Source: Piscicola geometra
Taxonomy: Eukaryota > Annelida > Clitellata > Hirudinida > Piscicolidae
DNA length: 64,000 nt
Reading direction: 5' to 3'
NCBI GenBank assembly: GCA_943735955.1
Contig: OX030958.1
Coordinates: 6,976,626-7,040,625, forward strand
The notes below the pieces were generated by a model. That model made no database searches and was not told the DNA's origin. It saw only the letters and a list, made by a program, of their open reading frames with translations. Of this stretch, positions 1 through 13,700 are shown piece by piece. The translations under genes and the position numbers were made by a program. Each line of letters begins with the position of its first letter. Positions within the stretch are counted from its first letter, which is position 1.

Positions 1-1436
1 ACGTTTTTTTCCCAATATTATCATTGAACGCATGCCAATTAACTTAAATTTCAATACAATGGTTGTTGCTGTTCCAGATGCTTGTATATTTTATTCGAAC
101 AATTAGTCTTGTCACACATAAATCAATCAACTACGATATCTAATAGATATCTAATAGAGATGAGAATCAAACCCAAACTTAATAGTTCGAATAACATTGA
201 GGATCTACAGATATATCAGATAAACTAAATAAAAAATAAAAATTTCGGTTTTTCGGCAAATATGACATCCATTTCGGCCGAAACCGAAATTGAGCCGAAA
301 TTACAAAATTAGATTCGGCCAGAACCGAAAAATTGCCGAAACTGAGAAAATTGACAATTTCGGTGCCGAAACCGAAACTGAACCGAATTTCGGTCGGTCT
401 CTAGTTTTAGTAAAACATAGATATACTGTAAGTTTATCTTTTTTAATAAACTTGAAATGCCTGGTCAGATCAGGTTTTGTAAAGAATATTCTACTACTAC
501 TAAGTAAGTTTAATACAGCCCTGTTTTGGGACTTAACCGGTTCTCCAACTAGTGTGGAAGGCAACTAGTGGGTAACCCAGCAGCACGGAGAGGAAAAGCT
601 GCCAAAGGTGGATGAGCACATTAGAGTGTCAACGATTAACCAAAAAGCAGTGGACAGGTTCACACTTGTATGGGAATGTAAGACATCCTTTTTTCACAAC
701 TAGTTCAGGGGAGCACCGTAGACAAATACTATTACCCACAGCCAGAGCTACATGCCTGCTGAATTACATGTAATCTTGACCTTATTTCACTATTTAATAA
801 ATATTATTGCATTTAGATTCAGTTTCTTGAGAGATTACAGAAACAGTTCAATCTGTAAAAACAACACTAATTATCTCAAAAATCCAGCCACTTTCCAAGG
901 CCATATTTCGCAAGATCCCTCAATGATAACTTATTTTATATAATTCTCATAATTTTATATTTTCAAACTTGAACTTAATCGTTTGTTTATTTCAGTGCGC
1001 TTTTGAAGCTTCAGTTTAACACATTTTCCAATATATAATTATTTACATGCGCTATATATTATATTTCTTTAACATTTTTATAGACTTAATATCCAAATAA
1101 TTCATAAGAATTATCACTCACTTACATTTTTACACACATGCAACTTATAGAGGAAGACGAACTGACTAATAAAAACAAAACAAATTTTCCTATAACCATA
1201 TTTGCATATTTATTATATACCCTTATCTCTGTGATAATACTAAAATATGTATATTTACAAGAATTTACAAGAAACTTTCTTCATACCCAGCGAGAATATA
1301 GTTGGAAAAATACTTGTTAGGTTTTAAGCATATAATTTTGAGCTAATTACTATCGTATCATTGAAAAACAACTGACTAATTTTTGCGTTAATTATAATAT
1401 ATTTCACAACACTAATTAAAAAATAATTGGCATAAA
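1..1436. other. Intergenic stretch left of the esterase-like gene
   Basis: I see no convincing gene here. The short open frames have no conserved motif or exon-like composition. The stretch contains a CCGAAA-rich repeat at 244-405, listed separately. At about 530-740 there is a patch richer in G and C than its surroundings, with a repeated ACTAGTG/ACTAGT motif; it reads like a mobile-element remnant but I could not assign it to a family. The remainder is AT-rich sequence leading into the start codon at 1437. Confidence 0.5.
244..405. repeat. Degenerate CCGAAA / TTTCGG repeat in both orientations
   Basis: The hexamer CCGAAA, often extended to AACCGAAA or GCCGAAA, recurs about eight times. Its complement TTTCGG appears at both ends (about 245-260 and 270-278, and again near 390-397), so the tract can fold on itself. 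The repeat pattern explains the apparent open frames on both strands, which should not be called genes. Confidence 0.6.
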
Positions 1437-4400
1437 ATGAATGTATTCAGTTGCACACTTTTATTGTTTCTTTTGGTGAATTTGATAACAACGGACGAAA
1501 GTGTCAATAAGAAAATAAAAGAAAAGTTCAGCATCCACTCATTGTTCCGTTATACAGTGCGAAATGACAATGTGGAAGAGTTCTTGTCAATTCGCTATGC
1601 AGCCGTGGAAAATAACATGAGAAAGGCTATTTTCAGTGAAATCAATGACAGCACTTCACTAGACCTTCAACACCGTTTTTTTCAACATGGTCCTCCATTT
1701 TGCTTGCAAGCCAGAAACCCTAAAATACATTACACTGACAGAAATTGCTTGTTTTTGAACATATGGACTCCAAGAGGCTCCGAAAATAAAAATCTACCTG
1801 TGGTTGTGTGGCTTGTTGGAGGCTTATTCAAGGAAGGAGGCAGTAACTTGGATAAGTATAGAGCATATTCTTTTGCAAACAAGACGAATTCAGTTCTAGT
1901 GGTTGTGCAGTACAGAATTGGGCCAAGCGGATTTTTTTACTTGGACAACGAATACGCTCTTGGTAATAATGGCCTCAAAGACCAAGTTCTAGCCTTAAAG
2001 TGGGTCAACCGATACATCGAACTTTTTCGAGGAAACCATAAGAACATTGTATTAGTCGGTGATGAGTAAGTTTCTCAGTTGTTTTTTAAAGAAAATTATT
2101 TCTTTGAAGTAATAATAAGATCAAGTCAAAATTTCACTAAACTATTATAAATATTTCATAAATTATTTTGTTCAACTAACACTTTTTCAAAACTTTTTTA
2201 GAGCAGGAGCTGTAAGCGTAGGATACCATTTATTGTCTTCTAAGAATAGCAAGCTCTTCAAATCTGCCGTCATGCTCGACGGAGTTCCAATTACTGAATG
2301 GGCCTTCATGGATAAAATAGAAGCCTACAATAGATCATCTCAAGTGAAAGAACGACTGCAATGTAACGAACAATTGGACTGTATGAAGGAATATGTTTCG
2401 GAAGAGGGGTGTAAGCGAGATTGGGAAGTGGTTCCAGAAGAAGGTCCCATCAAAATTCCGTTTTTCCCAACCCAAGAATCCAAGGTTGTGCCCGATCACC
2501 CGTTGAAATTGCTTCATAGAGCCAAGCACTTGAGAGGAAAAACAATTATGATTGGAAACACGAAAGAAGCAGGTGGGAATTTGGAAAATGTGAGAATTTG
2601 TTGAATAGTCAACAAATTACTTGAAAAATAAATTGATTTAATGTTTAAAAAAAAGATTTGAATAATAAGCGATTTAATTAATGTATGAATATTTAAAAAG
2701 TATAATGTTTCCTTACTTAATTTTGGAAACTGTTATTGTGTTTGTAATTGCATTCTGTAGAGTTTGGAAAGCACATATGAAGTAAATATAACATATTGCT
2801 TCATAATTACAAGGTTTTTACATGTTTGCTCTTCCTGATTGCTTCATATTCAAGACTGCGTGTTTTTGCATATTTTTAATGGATCAGTTACTTATGAATA
2901 GAACTTGTTTAATTTGTAAAGAAATATTGTTATTTTCATTTGTATGCTAATAAGAAGTAGTTTTGGATAACTTATAGATTTATAGTTTTTAAATCCTTGC
3001 CACATTATTTCAATTTCTCTTTAATTCAAATGAAAAGTTTTTTCTAAAGACTAAGTTACAATGTATTCAATTGAGCAAGTATTTTTCTAATTCTGACCAG
3101 GTATGAAATTCGTAAATCAATCGATCGTCTACCACGACCATTTCAAGAATGCTCTTCTGCCGAACCTTGGAAACAACATCACAATTTTTCAGAAATTCAA
3201 CCTTTTTTATAAAAACATAAGCTCTGTCAAATACTATCACAAAATGTTAAATTTTGATTCATTGAACTTTATTTAGACTAATTAAAGTTAGTTTTTTAAT
3301 AGATAAAATTGGTAGAATAATAATAAATAATTAAAATTATTACACTCAAAATAAAATTAATATGATTTAACAAGAAATCAATATTCCTTTAACTCCAAAA
3401 TTCCACATTCTTAGATTGTCTGACATCTACACGGATCGGTACTTCAGATGTCCCGCCGACGAGTTTGTTAGGGTAGCAAGGAAGCATGGAGCAACGGTCT
3501 ATCAATACGAGATGCATAGGTATGCAACTATGAATGAGCAAAGTTATTAAGTTTTTTGTTGAATATATTTTCCGTGGTAGTTTTAAAACTAAGTAATTAG
3601 TTCAAATATTAAACATTTTATTTTATTTTTTACTGAGCTTTTATGTATCAATTTTTAGAAAAATATTATATTGAAATACATTCTTCAAATTAAAAATTTC
3701 AGCGCTGATGAGCTAAAAGAAGAGATAAAATACTTCTTGTTTCAAACGGATAATTTTAAGCCTTCTGACTTTACTATTTTGCAAAAGTCAGGCATTCAAC
3801 TTTCTGGATTCATACACAATGGGTAAGTTACTAAATTAGTTTATAAATCAAATCACTTCATTTTATAAGTTAAAAATACGTCTAAAACCTTTCGAAAAAA
3901 TGTTAAAATATAACAACATTCATACAAATACAAATAATAGTAATTGAAAAAAATAATTAAAAACAAATTTAATGCCATAAATTGGCAAAGAAAATGCTAA
4001 ATAAATTAAAATTTGCGAAATGATTCAAAAAACAGTTATCCAAGCTCGATTATGAATAAAGGCTGGGGGAGAGAAGTGTTCTATATCGGCCCCAATGATG
4101 CAAAAGCCACGGAGAGTAAACAACGATGCGACTTTATAAAAGAAACTCTACATGACTGTGAGAATTTTGTTTTTAATTTAAGAATTAAGAATATGATAGA
4201 TTTAAATAAAATTAGACTTAGAACAAGAAAGATCTTAAATTATAGACTTCAATAGAAATAGCTCTTTGAAAAAGTATTTCTAACCCTTATATTTAAAAGC
4301 ATATTTAAAAATATTTTTGTTAAACTTCTATTGTTAAAGTTTATTTTGTCAAAGATCTAATTTTGTTAAATTATATTTGTAACATTGTTCAACATGAATC

Positions 4401-4560
4401 CAAATTTTTAAATAGATTTTTTCATTTAATTTTAAATTAAATAATATTTTCACAAAAAATATCAGATCTACCCAGTCATGGAAGCCGCGCTGAACCCTTT
4501 AAGATTTTGTTGTCTATTGTTTTTATTGCCACTCTTGTGGTAATAAGATCTTCTTCATAA
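1437..4560 (+). CDS. Cholinesterase-like protein with a lost catalytic triad, probably membrane-anchored
   Basis: Seven exons: 1437-2065, 2202-2572, 3101-3245, 3415-3519, 3703-3822, 4036-4157 and 4466-4560, all phase-consistent, giving about 528 residues. The protein starts with a signal-peptide-like stretch (MNVFSCTLLLFLLVNLITT). Carboxylesterase type-B landmarks follow: NCLFLNIWTP, the strand VVVWLVGG at the oxyanion region, YRIGPSGFFYL, and GNNGLKDQVLALKWV. The nucleophile elbow, normally GESAG, reads GDEAG across the first splice junction, so Glu replaces the catalytic Ser. The usual acidic-residue motif KDEG reads KEAG, and HGYEIEF appears as WGREVFY. All three catalytic positions therefore look lost. 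The last exon ends in a short hydrophobic tail (FKILLSIVFIATLVVI), suggesting a GPI signal or membrane anchor. Catalytically dead relatives (neuroligin, gliotactin, neurotactin, glutactin) act in cell adhesion, and that is the inferred role here. A decaying gene is possible, but the intact frame argues against it. Confidence 0.85.
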
Positions 4561-6089
4561 GTCTTAAAAAATCATAATCAAATATTAAAAACCAAAGCTT
4601 CATACAATATTTGCATTAGTTCTCATTAATTAGCATGTTTTTATCAGTATAATTTTTGTAAAAAATATTAGTTCAAAGTTTAACTTCTTACGCATGTAGC
4701 AATAGAAATTTCAAAACTTTAATGGATGTTTTCATCGCTTGCTTGGCTTTTATATTCAATCTGTTATGGATTTGAAAATATTAATTATTTAATAATGGTT
4801 TTAATTATTAAACCACTAAAACTATGATTTATTCCTTAATTTATTGATAGCGTAATATGAATTTAATTTTATTATTATTCAAAGAATGTTTTATTCATAC
4901 TTCCTATTTCCACAAAATAAAATAAACCTTTGTATCGCCACACAAAAGATGGTTTGGATTTATATTAATCATTTGAAGGTTTGATTTTGGATTTATTTTA
5001 ATATATTTTCTTAATATCTTAAAAAAGCATTTAAAAAATTTAGCCAGAGTATCAATGATATCTTATATTTTTTTCAAAGAACGCTTTTAATTTTTAATTT
5101 TTTTCAGTGTGTTTTAATTCAAGAAATTATAAAAAATCTTAATTTTTTCTTATAATTTTTTCCATGTTTAAAATAATATACGCTTATAAATTTTAATTCT
5201 AAACACAGCCGTTATTGACATCGAGATGATAGAATCCTATGAATGACTAGTATTTTTTTCCAAATAATTATCGAAAAGAATTTATTCATTGAGTTTATTG
5301 GTATTGTTGCAATTATCGTTACACATTTGAATTGAAGTGTTGTTATAGAATTGACAAATATTAGTGTGAAATAAAATAATAAAAGTTGAAAATGTTATTT
5401 TGACAAAAACTAAAATAATAATAAAAGTAAAACCTATAATGCCATAACAATTTGGAAACGAAAAACTAGTATGAAAGTAATTAGATTTATTTGTCACTAC
5501 AAAGTGTAAAAATCAAAACAATTTCCTATAATATATGAATATAAATTATATAAATAAAGAGTAATTTTTTTGAACTTTTATAATAAAGTTCATGAATGAA
5601 TAATTAATTAATTTTATAAATAATTAGTTTTATCAATTAGTTAGTTCATTAACGAGATTGCTTTTGAATATATTTTTAACAACCTATAAAACTTAATAAA
5701 TTTATTCCTTTTTAAAAATTGTATTTCAAAAAAGCTCAAAAGAATTTTTTCAGTCTAATATAATTAAGAACCTCATTAGCTAATTATGTTGAAAATGCAA
5801 GCATATTTCGGCATATAATAAGAAAAGTAATCATCAAATTCTCTCTATCCTTCCCTCTAATACCTGGGGAATAATAATTTATTAAAAGCCTGTGAATGAA
5901 GTTTCTATGCATACATTTAGTTATATAATTTTCTAAATCTAATTTTTATATAGATTTTTCATTCATCTTATTAATGTTTCACCGTTAGTTGTTACTATAA
6001 ATTCTCTGGTCTGCTTGAAAAATTCAAACGTGAACAAAATATTGAATTTAAGATAAAAAGCACAAAGACGTTCTAAAAATCTTTAACTA
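4561..6089. other. Intergenic stretch between the esterase-like and homeobox genes
   Basis: This is AT-rich DNA with no supported gene. AATAAA-type polyadenylation signals around 4915-4925 may serve the esterase-like gene. On the minus strand an open frame (5282-5463) follows a possible acceptor (CATACTAG). It encodes a hydrophobic segment and a Cys/Asn-rich end, but no partner exon was found, so I did not call it. Confidence 0.4.
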
Positions 6090-7097
6090 ATGGATAAATT
6101 CTCTGCTACTGGCTTTTTTTCGCTTCGTTGCATCATGACAGAACAGCAGGTTTGAAACTTTTTTTTGTAAAGTTTTTTTTATCCTTTATGGAGAAAACAA
6201 CTGAATTTAAAAAAATTACAATGTGAACTGAAAAGAAGGTTCTAACATTGCGTTCTTGTGTAAAAGAACGAAATATTAACGTAAATCCCCATTTATTTGT
6301 ATCTCTAGCGCAGAAACAGAACAGTTTTTTCAAAGAAGCAACTAGAAATCTTAGAAAAGGTTTTCCAAGAAACACCTTACCCAACTATACATGTGAGGGA
6401 CGAGTTGGCCTGCAGGTTAAACATTGCTGAAGCAAGAGTCCAGGTGACAAAGAATACTGTAGCTGACATTTCGCAAATAGTAATTCAAATTTCATTCTAA
6501 ATAAGAATATGAAAATTTCAGCAATAGTTTTTGCCATATTTAAATATCGGAAAAAATAGAGCATGATGGCTTTTTCGCTTAATAGCCGAATACATGTTTC
6601 TCGTTCGTTCCATCTCAACTCGTTTTTTAATTTTTTTTATCGATAAAATATATTTTTTTATATAAATACATATTTAATGGTAAATATTTTTGAAGGTTTG
6701 GTTTCAGAACCGAAGAGCAAAGTATCGTAAAAAGAAACTTTTTCCAGAAAATTGCAATCTAACAATTGCTTCCAGTAATAAATCTTATAAATCGAAAAAT
6801 GAAAATCTTTCGTTTGCCCTTAAAGTTAATCAAGAAACGATTTCCCCTCAAAAAGATTTTCTTGACAATTTACAAATTAATTGTGGATTTCTTTCAAATA
6901 TCCGTCTAAAAAAAGAGCTTGTGATTCTAAATAGGATTTTACTGGCACAAGCAAACGTTATTGATTTCTATGTTAATTCAAATATGTTGGAAAACAATTT
7001 TTGTAGTAATGAGAGGCTCCTCCAGTGGAGAATGCATGTAATTGGGTGTCTTTTGATACAAAATTCCAACGGGTTTTTCAACAATAGCTTCAAATAA
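6090..7097 (+). CDS. Small PRD-class (paired-like) homeobox transcription factor
   Basis: Three exons (6090-6149, 6309-6443, 6696-7097) give 198 residues. A short 20-residue leader ending MTEQQ is followed directly by the homeodomain: [19 protein letters not shown], then [15 protein letters not shown], then IAEARVQ joined to [14 protein letters not shown]. The recognition helix carries WFQNRR with Gln at homeodomain position 50, as in Q50 paired-like factors, and no paired domain is seen. The second intron falls between homeodomain residues 46 and 47, a site typical of PRD-class genes, which supports the model. The C-terminal 115 or so residues are Asn/Leu-rich without an OAR motif that I can see. 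The core loosely resembles Prrx, Shox or Repo-type domains, but I cannot assign a family. It should be a nuclear DNA-binding regulator. The start codon is the least certain element, because further 5' exons could exist. Confidence 0.83.
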
Positions 7098-7705
7098 CCT
7101 ATTTAAAAAAATTTTTGAATATTATCTTTTTATGAAATGCTCATAAGTTTTATTAATTATTGTTGCATTCATTTCATTTATAATTTCTGAAATATTCTTT
7201 TTGATCATTAGATTTATTAACGTTGGTTTTTCTATATGAAAATAAAAAGATAGAAAAAATGTTAATTGAATAAATGAAAGAGATAATTTAAAATAAAATA
7301 CAAACTTTCAAGTTATGAACTTTTACAAAAATAAAAATTTACTGATGGAGTGAAAGACATTGACCTAATTGGAAATCAAGCATTTATTGGATGAAAACTA
7401 GGTCAAAGTTTGAAGTATCTGTTTAAACGTTTCGTCTTTATCCTGAGCCAGCTTTCTTAGTAGAGTATGAAATAATTTTTGAATTTTTAAAACCAACTTT
7501 TCATTCGTTCATTGATAAAAGATTTGATATTTAAAATTCTATTTTATTCGAAAGAAAAGTTAATTACTTCATAGTTTTCAGATTGACAAAAATTAAATAA
7601 AATTGATTAAGTCATTAAACTTTTGTTTTGTTGATTTTCTTCCGAGATTAAAAACCTAAATACATGAACTAATTGAAGAATTTTGAATTTAAAACCTACA
7701 CACAA
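7098..7705. other. Intergenic stretch between the homeobox gene and PATJ
   Basis: About 600 bp of AT-rich sequence with no coding signal. It should hold the homeobox 3' UTR and the PATJ promoter and 5' UTR. I found no clear core-promoter motif. Confidence 0.4.
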
Positions 7706-10700
7706 ATGACATCATTCAAGCAAAGTGAGTTATTATTATTATTTTTTTATCTTGTTTATGATTGTTCAATAAATGAACACGTTTGATACATTTGTTATAA
7801 ATATTTGAGTTTCAAATAGTCATATTAAAGTAAACTCGTTTCAGCCTTTCAATATATTCAAAACTAACAATATTTTTCTTTTTTAAATGTTTGAAAACTT
7901 CCAATTTCATAGAGTTTGCCACTTCGGTGAAAATGCTCGAAGAGATGAAGGAAAAACTAAGAGAAAAGAAAGAAAACAAGTTAATGAATCTGATTCATCT
8001 TTTGGAGTCCCCTCTTTTCAAGCAATTAGTATCTGTGGAAGAATCAATTGAAGAGTTGGCTTTCATATCAAAAACTAGAGAACTCAAAACTGAAAATTTC
8101 GACATAAGCTTGAACAATGGAGAACTAATTTATTTCTCACGTAATGCTTCTCACAGAAAACCAGTTTTCAGCCAACGACTAGGGTCTGCATTCAGACTGA
8201 AGAGAAGTCGAAGAAATAAGAAGGAAGACGAGACTTCCAAAAATGACGATAAATTCAACTTCGTCACTTTCAGAGACATCACAGATGAAATGAAAATCGA
8301 AACATTACCACTGGTTGAGTCAAAACTAAATGATTTTCAAACTTTAACTGAAGAGACAAAGAGTCCGATAGAAGAAAAAACAAAAACAAAAAATGAGTTT
8401 GCAAATCAATCTAAAAAAAGTAGCTTTATAGAAAAAGAAGACAAAATTCAACCACGTGTGACACATTCGAGTAGTTCAAAAGACGCAAACGATGTTAAGT
8501 CAAACGATTCTGGTGCGATAAAAACGCCTGAAATAGTTGTAAAGCTGTGTGAGACTCAAGTTATTGACCTCAATCTAGTGGAGGTGGTTGAAGGAAATGG
8601 ATGCAGAGTGGGCTTTTTTGTGAAGTCAATCACCACTGGACGAGCGTGAGTTTTCAAGAGAATTTATTGTACTCTTGATGTCATTTAGATAACATTTTAG
8701 TTTATTCATGTAATATATACTTCAAATATAGTTGTATACAGAAAATATTTTTGAATTTAACTTAAGCTCAAAGTAGAATATTTAATGTTATATTTTTCAT
8801 TTTTTCAAAACTGATGTATTTCTCAGTCTTCATTTTAAAGCTTAAACTTTAAGTTAAAGATACTTTTGAGTATTTTCTAGAAACTGCAAATAAAATTCTA
8901 AATTTTTATTTTATTTTACTCAAAAAGGTTTGAGTAAGTAAAAATTCTTTTTGAAGGTATCGACGTTTCATACATATTCGTATATATGAGTGTATTTAGA
9001 CACAACGAGCATGTATGCACAAAGTGTACAATTATTTGAGCCTCAAACAATATAGTCACCATTTTAATAGAACGTGCACTATGTTTTTATAGTGGATTTC
9101 CGTAAGGTATTCGGTGTCGTTGCCAGGAAAACCAATGCGTGGAGAGGTTTAGATGTCATATAATGCAAATGATGTAAACAAATATTGTTAATACAGGAAT
9201 ACAATCCATTTGTTTAGAAAAACACCAAGTCAATGCTTTAGAATTGTTTGAGAACTGAATTTGAATTATTGTTGCTCTTGATTTTAGTTTACCCTGCGGA
9301 TATCTTTCTAAAAATACATCCAAAGTAAACAGTCACGCCTAAATTTATAAGTTAACAACTAAATAACAATAGTTAATAACTAAATAAGTTAACAACTAAA
9401 GTAATAAAAAAATATTCTTTTATAATATTTTTTTTTCTAAAGTCAACATTTTATGATTTAAAATCTTTATAACCAATTTCAGACATTGATTTATTTATAA
9501 TTAACAGCAGATGTTTTCTATATTATTATTATTTGGAAAAAACTTAATAGAAACATCTAATAACATCATTATGGAAAATATATAAAAATTATCATGTTTA
9601 ACAAAAAATTATCCAAAAAACTGACTTTCTTTTTTCTTTTGGACTTTTTATAAAAAAATTATACGAAAATCTTGAATTAATATAAGTTATTTATATTATT
9701 TTTTAGAATTTATAATATCTGTATATGAAATAGGTATAATATTAAAGTATTTGAAAAATTGATTAAAACAGCGACTTTCCTTTGAAACCCCTTTAGGGCG
9801 TCAAATCTAGAAACTCATGACCAAGTCCTAAAAGTGAACAATCACCTTGTCGACTCGACAACTTACGAATCTGATTTCATCAGTTGGTTGAAAGAAAGCC
9901 CAACTACTACACTGGTTGTAACTCGGAGGCCTGAACTCAAACTTAATCGAAATGATTTAAAAGTTGTCCCATTAGAAATAAAAAAATCTGGGTTCACTGT
10001 TACTGCTACAAAAGAACAAAATTCTGATGAAAAAAAATCTCCATTTTCATACAGCCTATCTTCTCAGAGTTCAACAACGAATTTTGATTTGTGCATTTCT
10101 GACAGTCTAAATTTGTCGGAGAAAACAAAAAAATGTAGTGGCAATGGTGACAGAAATGAGCTGTCTGAGGTATTAGAAACCAGTGTGAACAGAAAAACAC
10201 AATTTGATACACTAGAACCTTGTCAACCAGCTAATACAATCTCTAAAAATTATGGTAAACAAACAACACACCATAAACCGTCTTCAATTGAATGTGATGC
10301 TAGAACCAAAACAAAACTGCCAGAACCCGTTAGAGGACAATTAAAGTTTTCTCAAAAGCCTGCTAAAAAGGCGGCCAATGTAAACTCTGAAGAGTGTTTA
10401 ATCGATAATCCTTCAGCTGCCGAAAATGTAATTGATTCCACACACTTGCATGGAAAGAGCATCAACAACGCATCTACGTCCATATCTTTGATAACAACAT
10501 CAAGCAAGGAATCAGACAAATCAAACAGACCAGCCATAAAACCCAAACCGAAGAATTTTCAGAAACTAAAAAATATTCTCTATTCCAATATTGCCAGCAA
10601 AAGTTTAGATAAAAACAAAATAACTATTGAAACTGATAACAATAAAAAAAACATTCCTGTTTTAACTAACAAATGTGTAATTGTTAATGGAAAACAAAAC

Positions 10701-13700
10701 CAAGACAAAGAAAAATTGGAAGATCATGTTATTTATGGAAAATACGACACAAACGAAAAAACTATGGTGGTAAGATTTACAAATTTACATTACTTTATAA
10801 AAATTGTTAAAATAAAATATTTATATTTTTTTTTATTTCATAATATTTTCTTAAAGTACTCACTACTAAAGAATTAATGTTCTTGTTAGCCGTAGGAAAT
10901 TGATCACATGAGAGACAATTAAAAACAGATGTTTAAAAAATCGAATACAAGAAAAATGAAGCCAACTTTAACTATAAGAGAATCCCACCATACAGTAACG
11001 CTTTCATCTGCTGGAAGTTTATCACATGGCTAGGCGGATGGCTAAGGTCATCTATTGTATGAATATTTGCCTCAGGAGAAATAAATTCTAACTGAATATA
11101 AAGAAAAAACTTGTGCAAATTATGTATCTTTGCAGCTCATGCCTATGCATCAGCATAGATTGCCTTTCCGATGATAAAAAAAATAAAACAATCGTCACCA
11201 TCATTCGTTGAAAAATTAAATCGAACTCAACTTTTATTAAATACATTTATATTAAGGAATTCTCAAAGATATGAATCTAATAACTTTATTTGAACTGTTA
11301 ACATATTTGGATTTCTTAGCATATTTTAATTTGTATAACACAGTTAAAATAAATATCTTAAAGTTTTTAATTGACTGATTTTACATAAATCTACATGTTT
11401 AGTTTAAATATTATTGAAAATAAATGATTTTTTAAAGAATTAAGGAATATTTGTTCATAATTTTTTTATTAATATGAGCGGGTTGAGGATAGTATAAATA
11501 AAAAGAACTTTAAAAATAAACAAACATCTGATTTAACAGTTTAAAACTATTCCAAGTATTTCAGCCTGAATATTTCATTTATCTTAATTTTTAAAGTAGA
11601 ATCAAATCGTTTTCGAAAGAATTTTTATTATAAGTTTTTTGACCTTTTAGAAATTTTATGTAGAAAAAACATTATTTAAAAATATTTTTTTAAATATAAA
11701 AAATCGATTTTCATAAAAGCCTTTGAAATTTTTTTTTAAAGTTTTAAAATTGTACTCACAAAAGTAATTTGTAATTAATTTTTTTAACCTTTATTATCTA
11801 TTTATTGAGAAAAAAGTCATTCTAAAAATATTTAAATTGTTCATCAATATCTCTTGCAACTCAAAGAAGTAATTAGCGGTATTTAATCTTATATATTATC
11901 TTCATTCTCTGATCTCACATGAACTTTTACTTTGTTAAATACCCTCTTTATTTCCATTTGATTCATTCTAGCTGGTGTGTACCTTTTTATCATCGATCCT
12001 ATGTTCTTATGCTTCATATGTGTTTCCAATTACTCGCTCCTTTAATAAATGATCATTTCTTCATGTGTGTGTGTGTGTGTTTTTGTGTGTATTTGTGTGT
12101 GAGTATGTGTATGTGTTTGTTTCTGTGAGTGTGTGTTATTGTTTCATCATACCGAAAAAAAAGAAGTCTTCTGACCTCTTATCAGCGCCCGCTCGAGGAT
12201 GATGAGTGGGTTTGAAAATGCAAATAGTGCTGTTTTACCATTTTTTTTCTTTTTTTAATGTTTATTGTGGAAAAAGTTATGTAGTTTATAAAAAAATATC
12301 GATTTCTCATTCTATTTCATCATTAGTGCCTTCCTTGAACTCACAGTTAAACACCGAATGGACTCAGCTGAAGCTTCTTCACTTCGTCAACGATGGGTCA
12401 GGATTAGGCTTTGGAATCACAGGCGGTAAAAGCACTGGCGTTGTTGTCAAAAGCATCCAGGAGGGAGGAGTGGCAGATTTGGTGGGTTGGTTGTGGGAAT
12501 GCAGATTTAAAAAAAATTGAAATATGTTTATAATTAAAATAATTCAGGCTACTTTTTGATATGTAAGTATTAATTTAAAAAATAAAATAGCATTTAATTT
12601 GAAAATACTTTTAAAATGTTACTGAAAATTTCTAGCACGATTCGGAAGGCTTTTGATTGACTGTTTTCTCTATCGTTTAATTTTTAACAGAAATAAATCT
12701 TTCATAACTATGAAATCCATAATGTTTATTTCAAGTGCAAATTTCTTCAAGATACCTGTACATCTTTTTTTTAAGAAAATATCATTAAAGGAATTAATAG
12801 AATCTTTTAATTTGACTAATTCTGTAGGTACAAGTAATCTTAATTTTATGAATACAAATTATTCATTAAAGTGTAAGGCATAAATAAGGCACCACCTCAT
12901 CGATTTGAAGCCTTAGACAATGATTCTACTCACGAAAATAAGATTTGATTTCAAAATATTATGCATATTTAAAAAGGGCTACATAAAAACTACATTATCT
13001 AAGAGCAGTATGAAATTGCACTGAATCTAAACGAGTTTCAAAACATTCGAAATTATGAGAATTATTTATGAAATTGTTTTTTCACTTCATTAATTTCAAT
13101 GATCTATAACCACTGAGAAGCATTAAAAATCTAGATCTGTTTTCAATAACGAATTGAAAATAAATTTTCATGAAATTTTAAATCAAAAACCTTGAGATGG
13201 AATGGTTCTGATATAGTATTTAAACATCAAAATAGTGATATAAAAGATTAAAAAATGTATATTTAAAATGTACTTATTCATGTCTATTTGAATCATACGA
13301 TCGATGTGTGTTTTATTGCAGATTTTCTTCGAACTTTAGATAAACTTTATCTGTGTGTTTTGCTATAAACCTTAGTTCAGAATGAAGGCATAAAACTATT
13401 ATTTTTTCATGCAAAATTACCTTGGCATTGCGAACTAAAATTTGTTTTGACTGACGTTTTCCTATTATGCAATGCATAATTTATGCATACATCGATGTAT
13501 AACTTCGAAGCTAATAGAAATACACTTAAAGCATTACATAGTTTAATGAGAAAAAACATATAAGAAATATAGATTAAATTAATTCTATAAAAAAATGCTT
13601 TCAGGATAGCACCTTGAAAACTGGTGACCATATCTTACAGATATGCGACGTCAACGTGAGGGGATTAGCATCGGAGCAAGTGGCTGCAGTGTTGAGGCAG

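Noticed and set aside
290..568. Open frames on both strands across the left-end repeat
   Set aside because: They are produced by the CCGAAA/TTTCGG repeat; no domain, no splice context.
5282..5497. Minus-strand hydrophobic, Cys/Asn-rich frame
   Set aside because: It has a possible acceptor but no partner exon or family match, in low-complexity AT-rich DNA.
6248..6618. Frames overlapping the homeobox exon in other registers
   Set aside because: The homeodomain is read in a different frame of the same exon; these are shadows.
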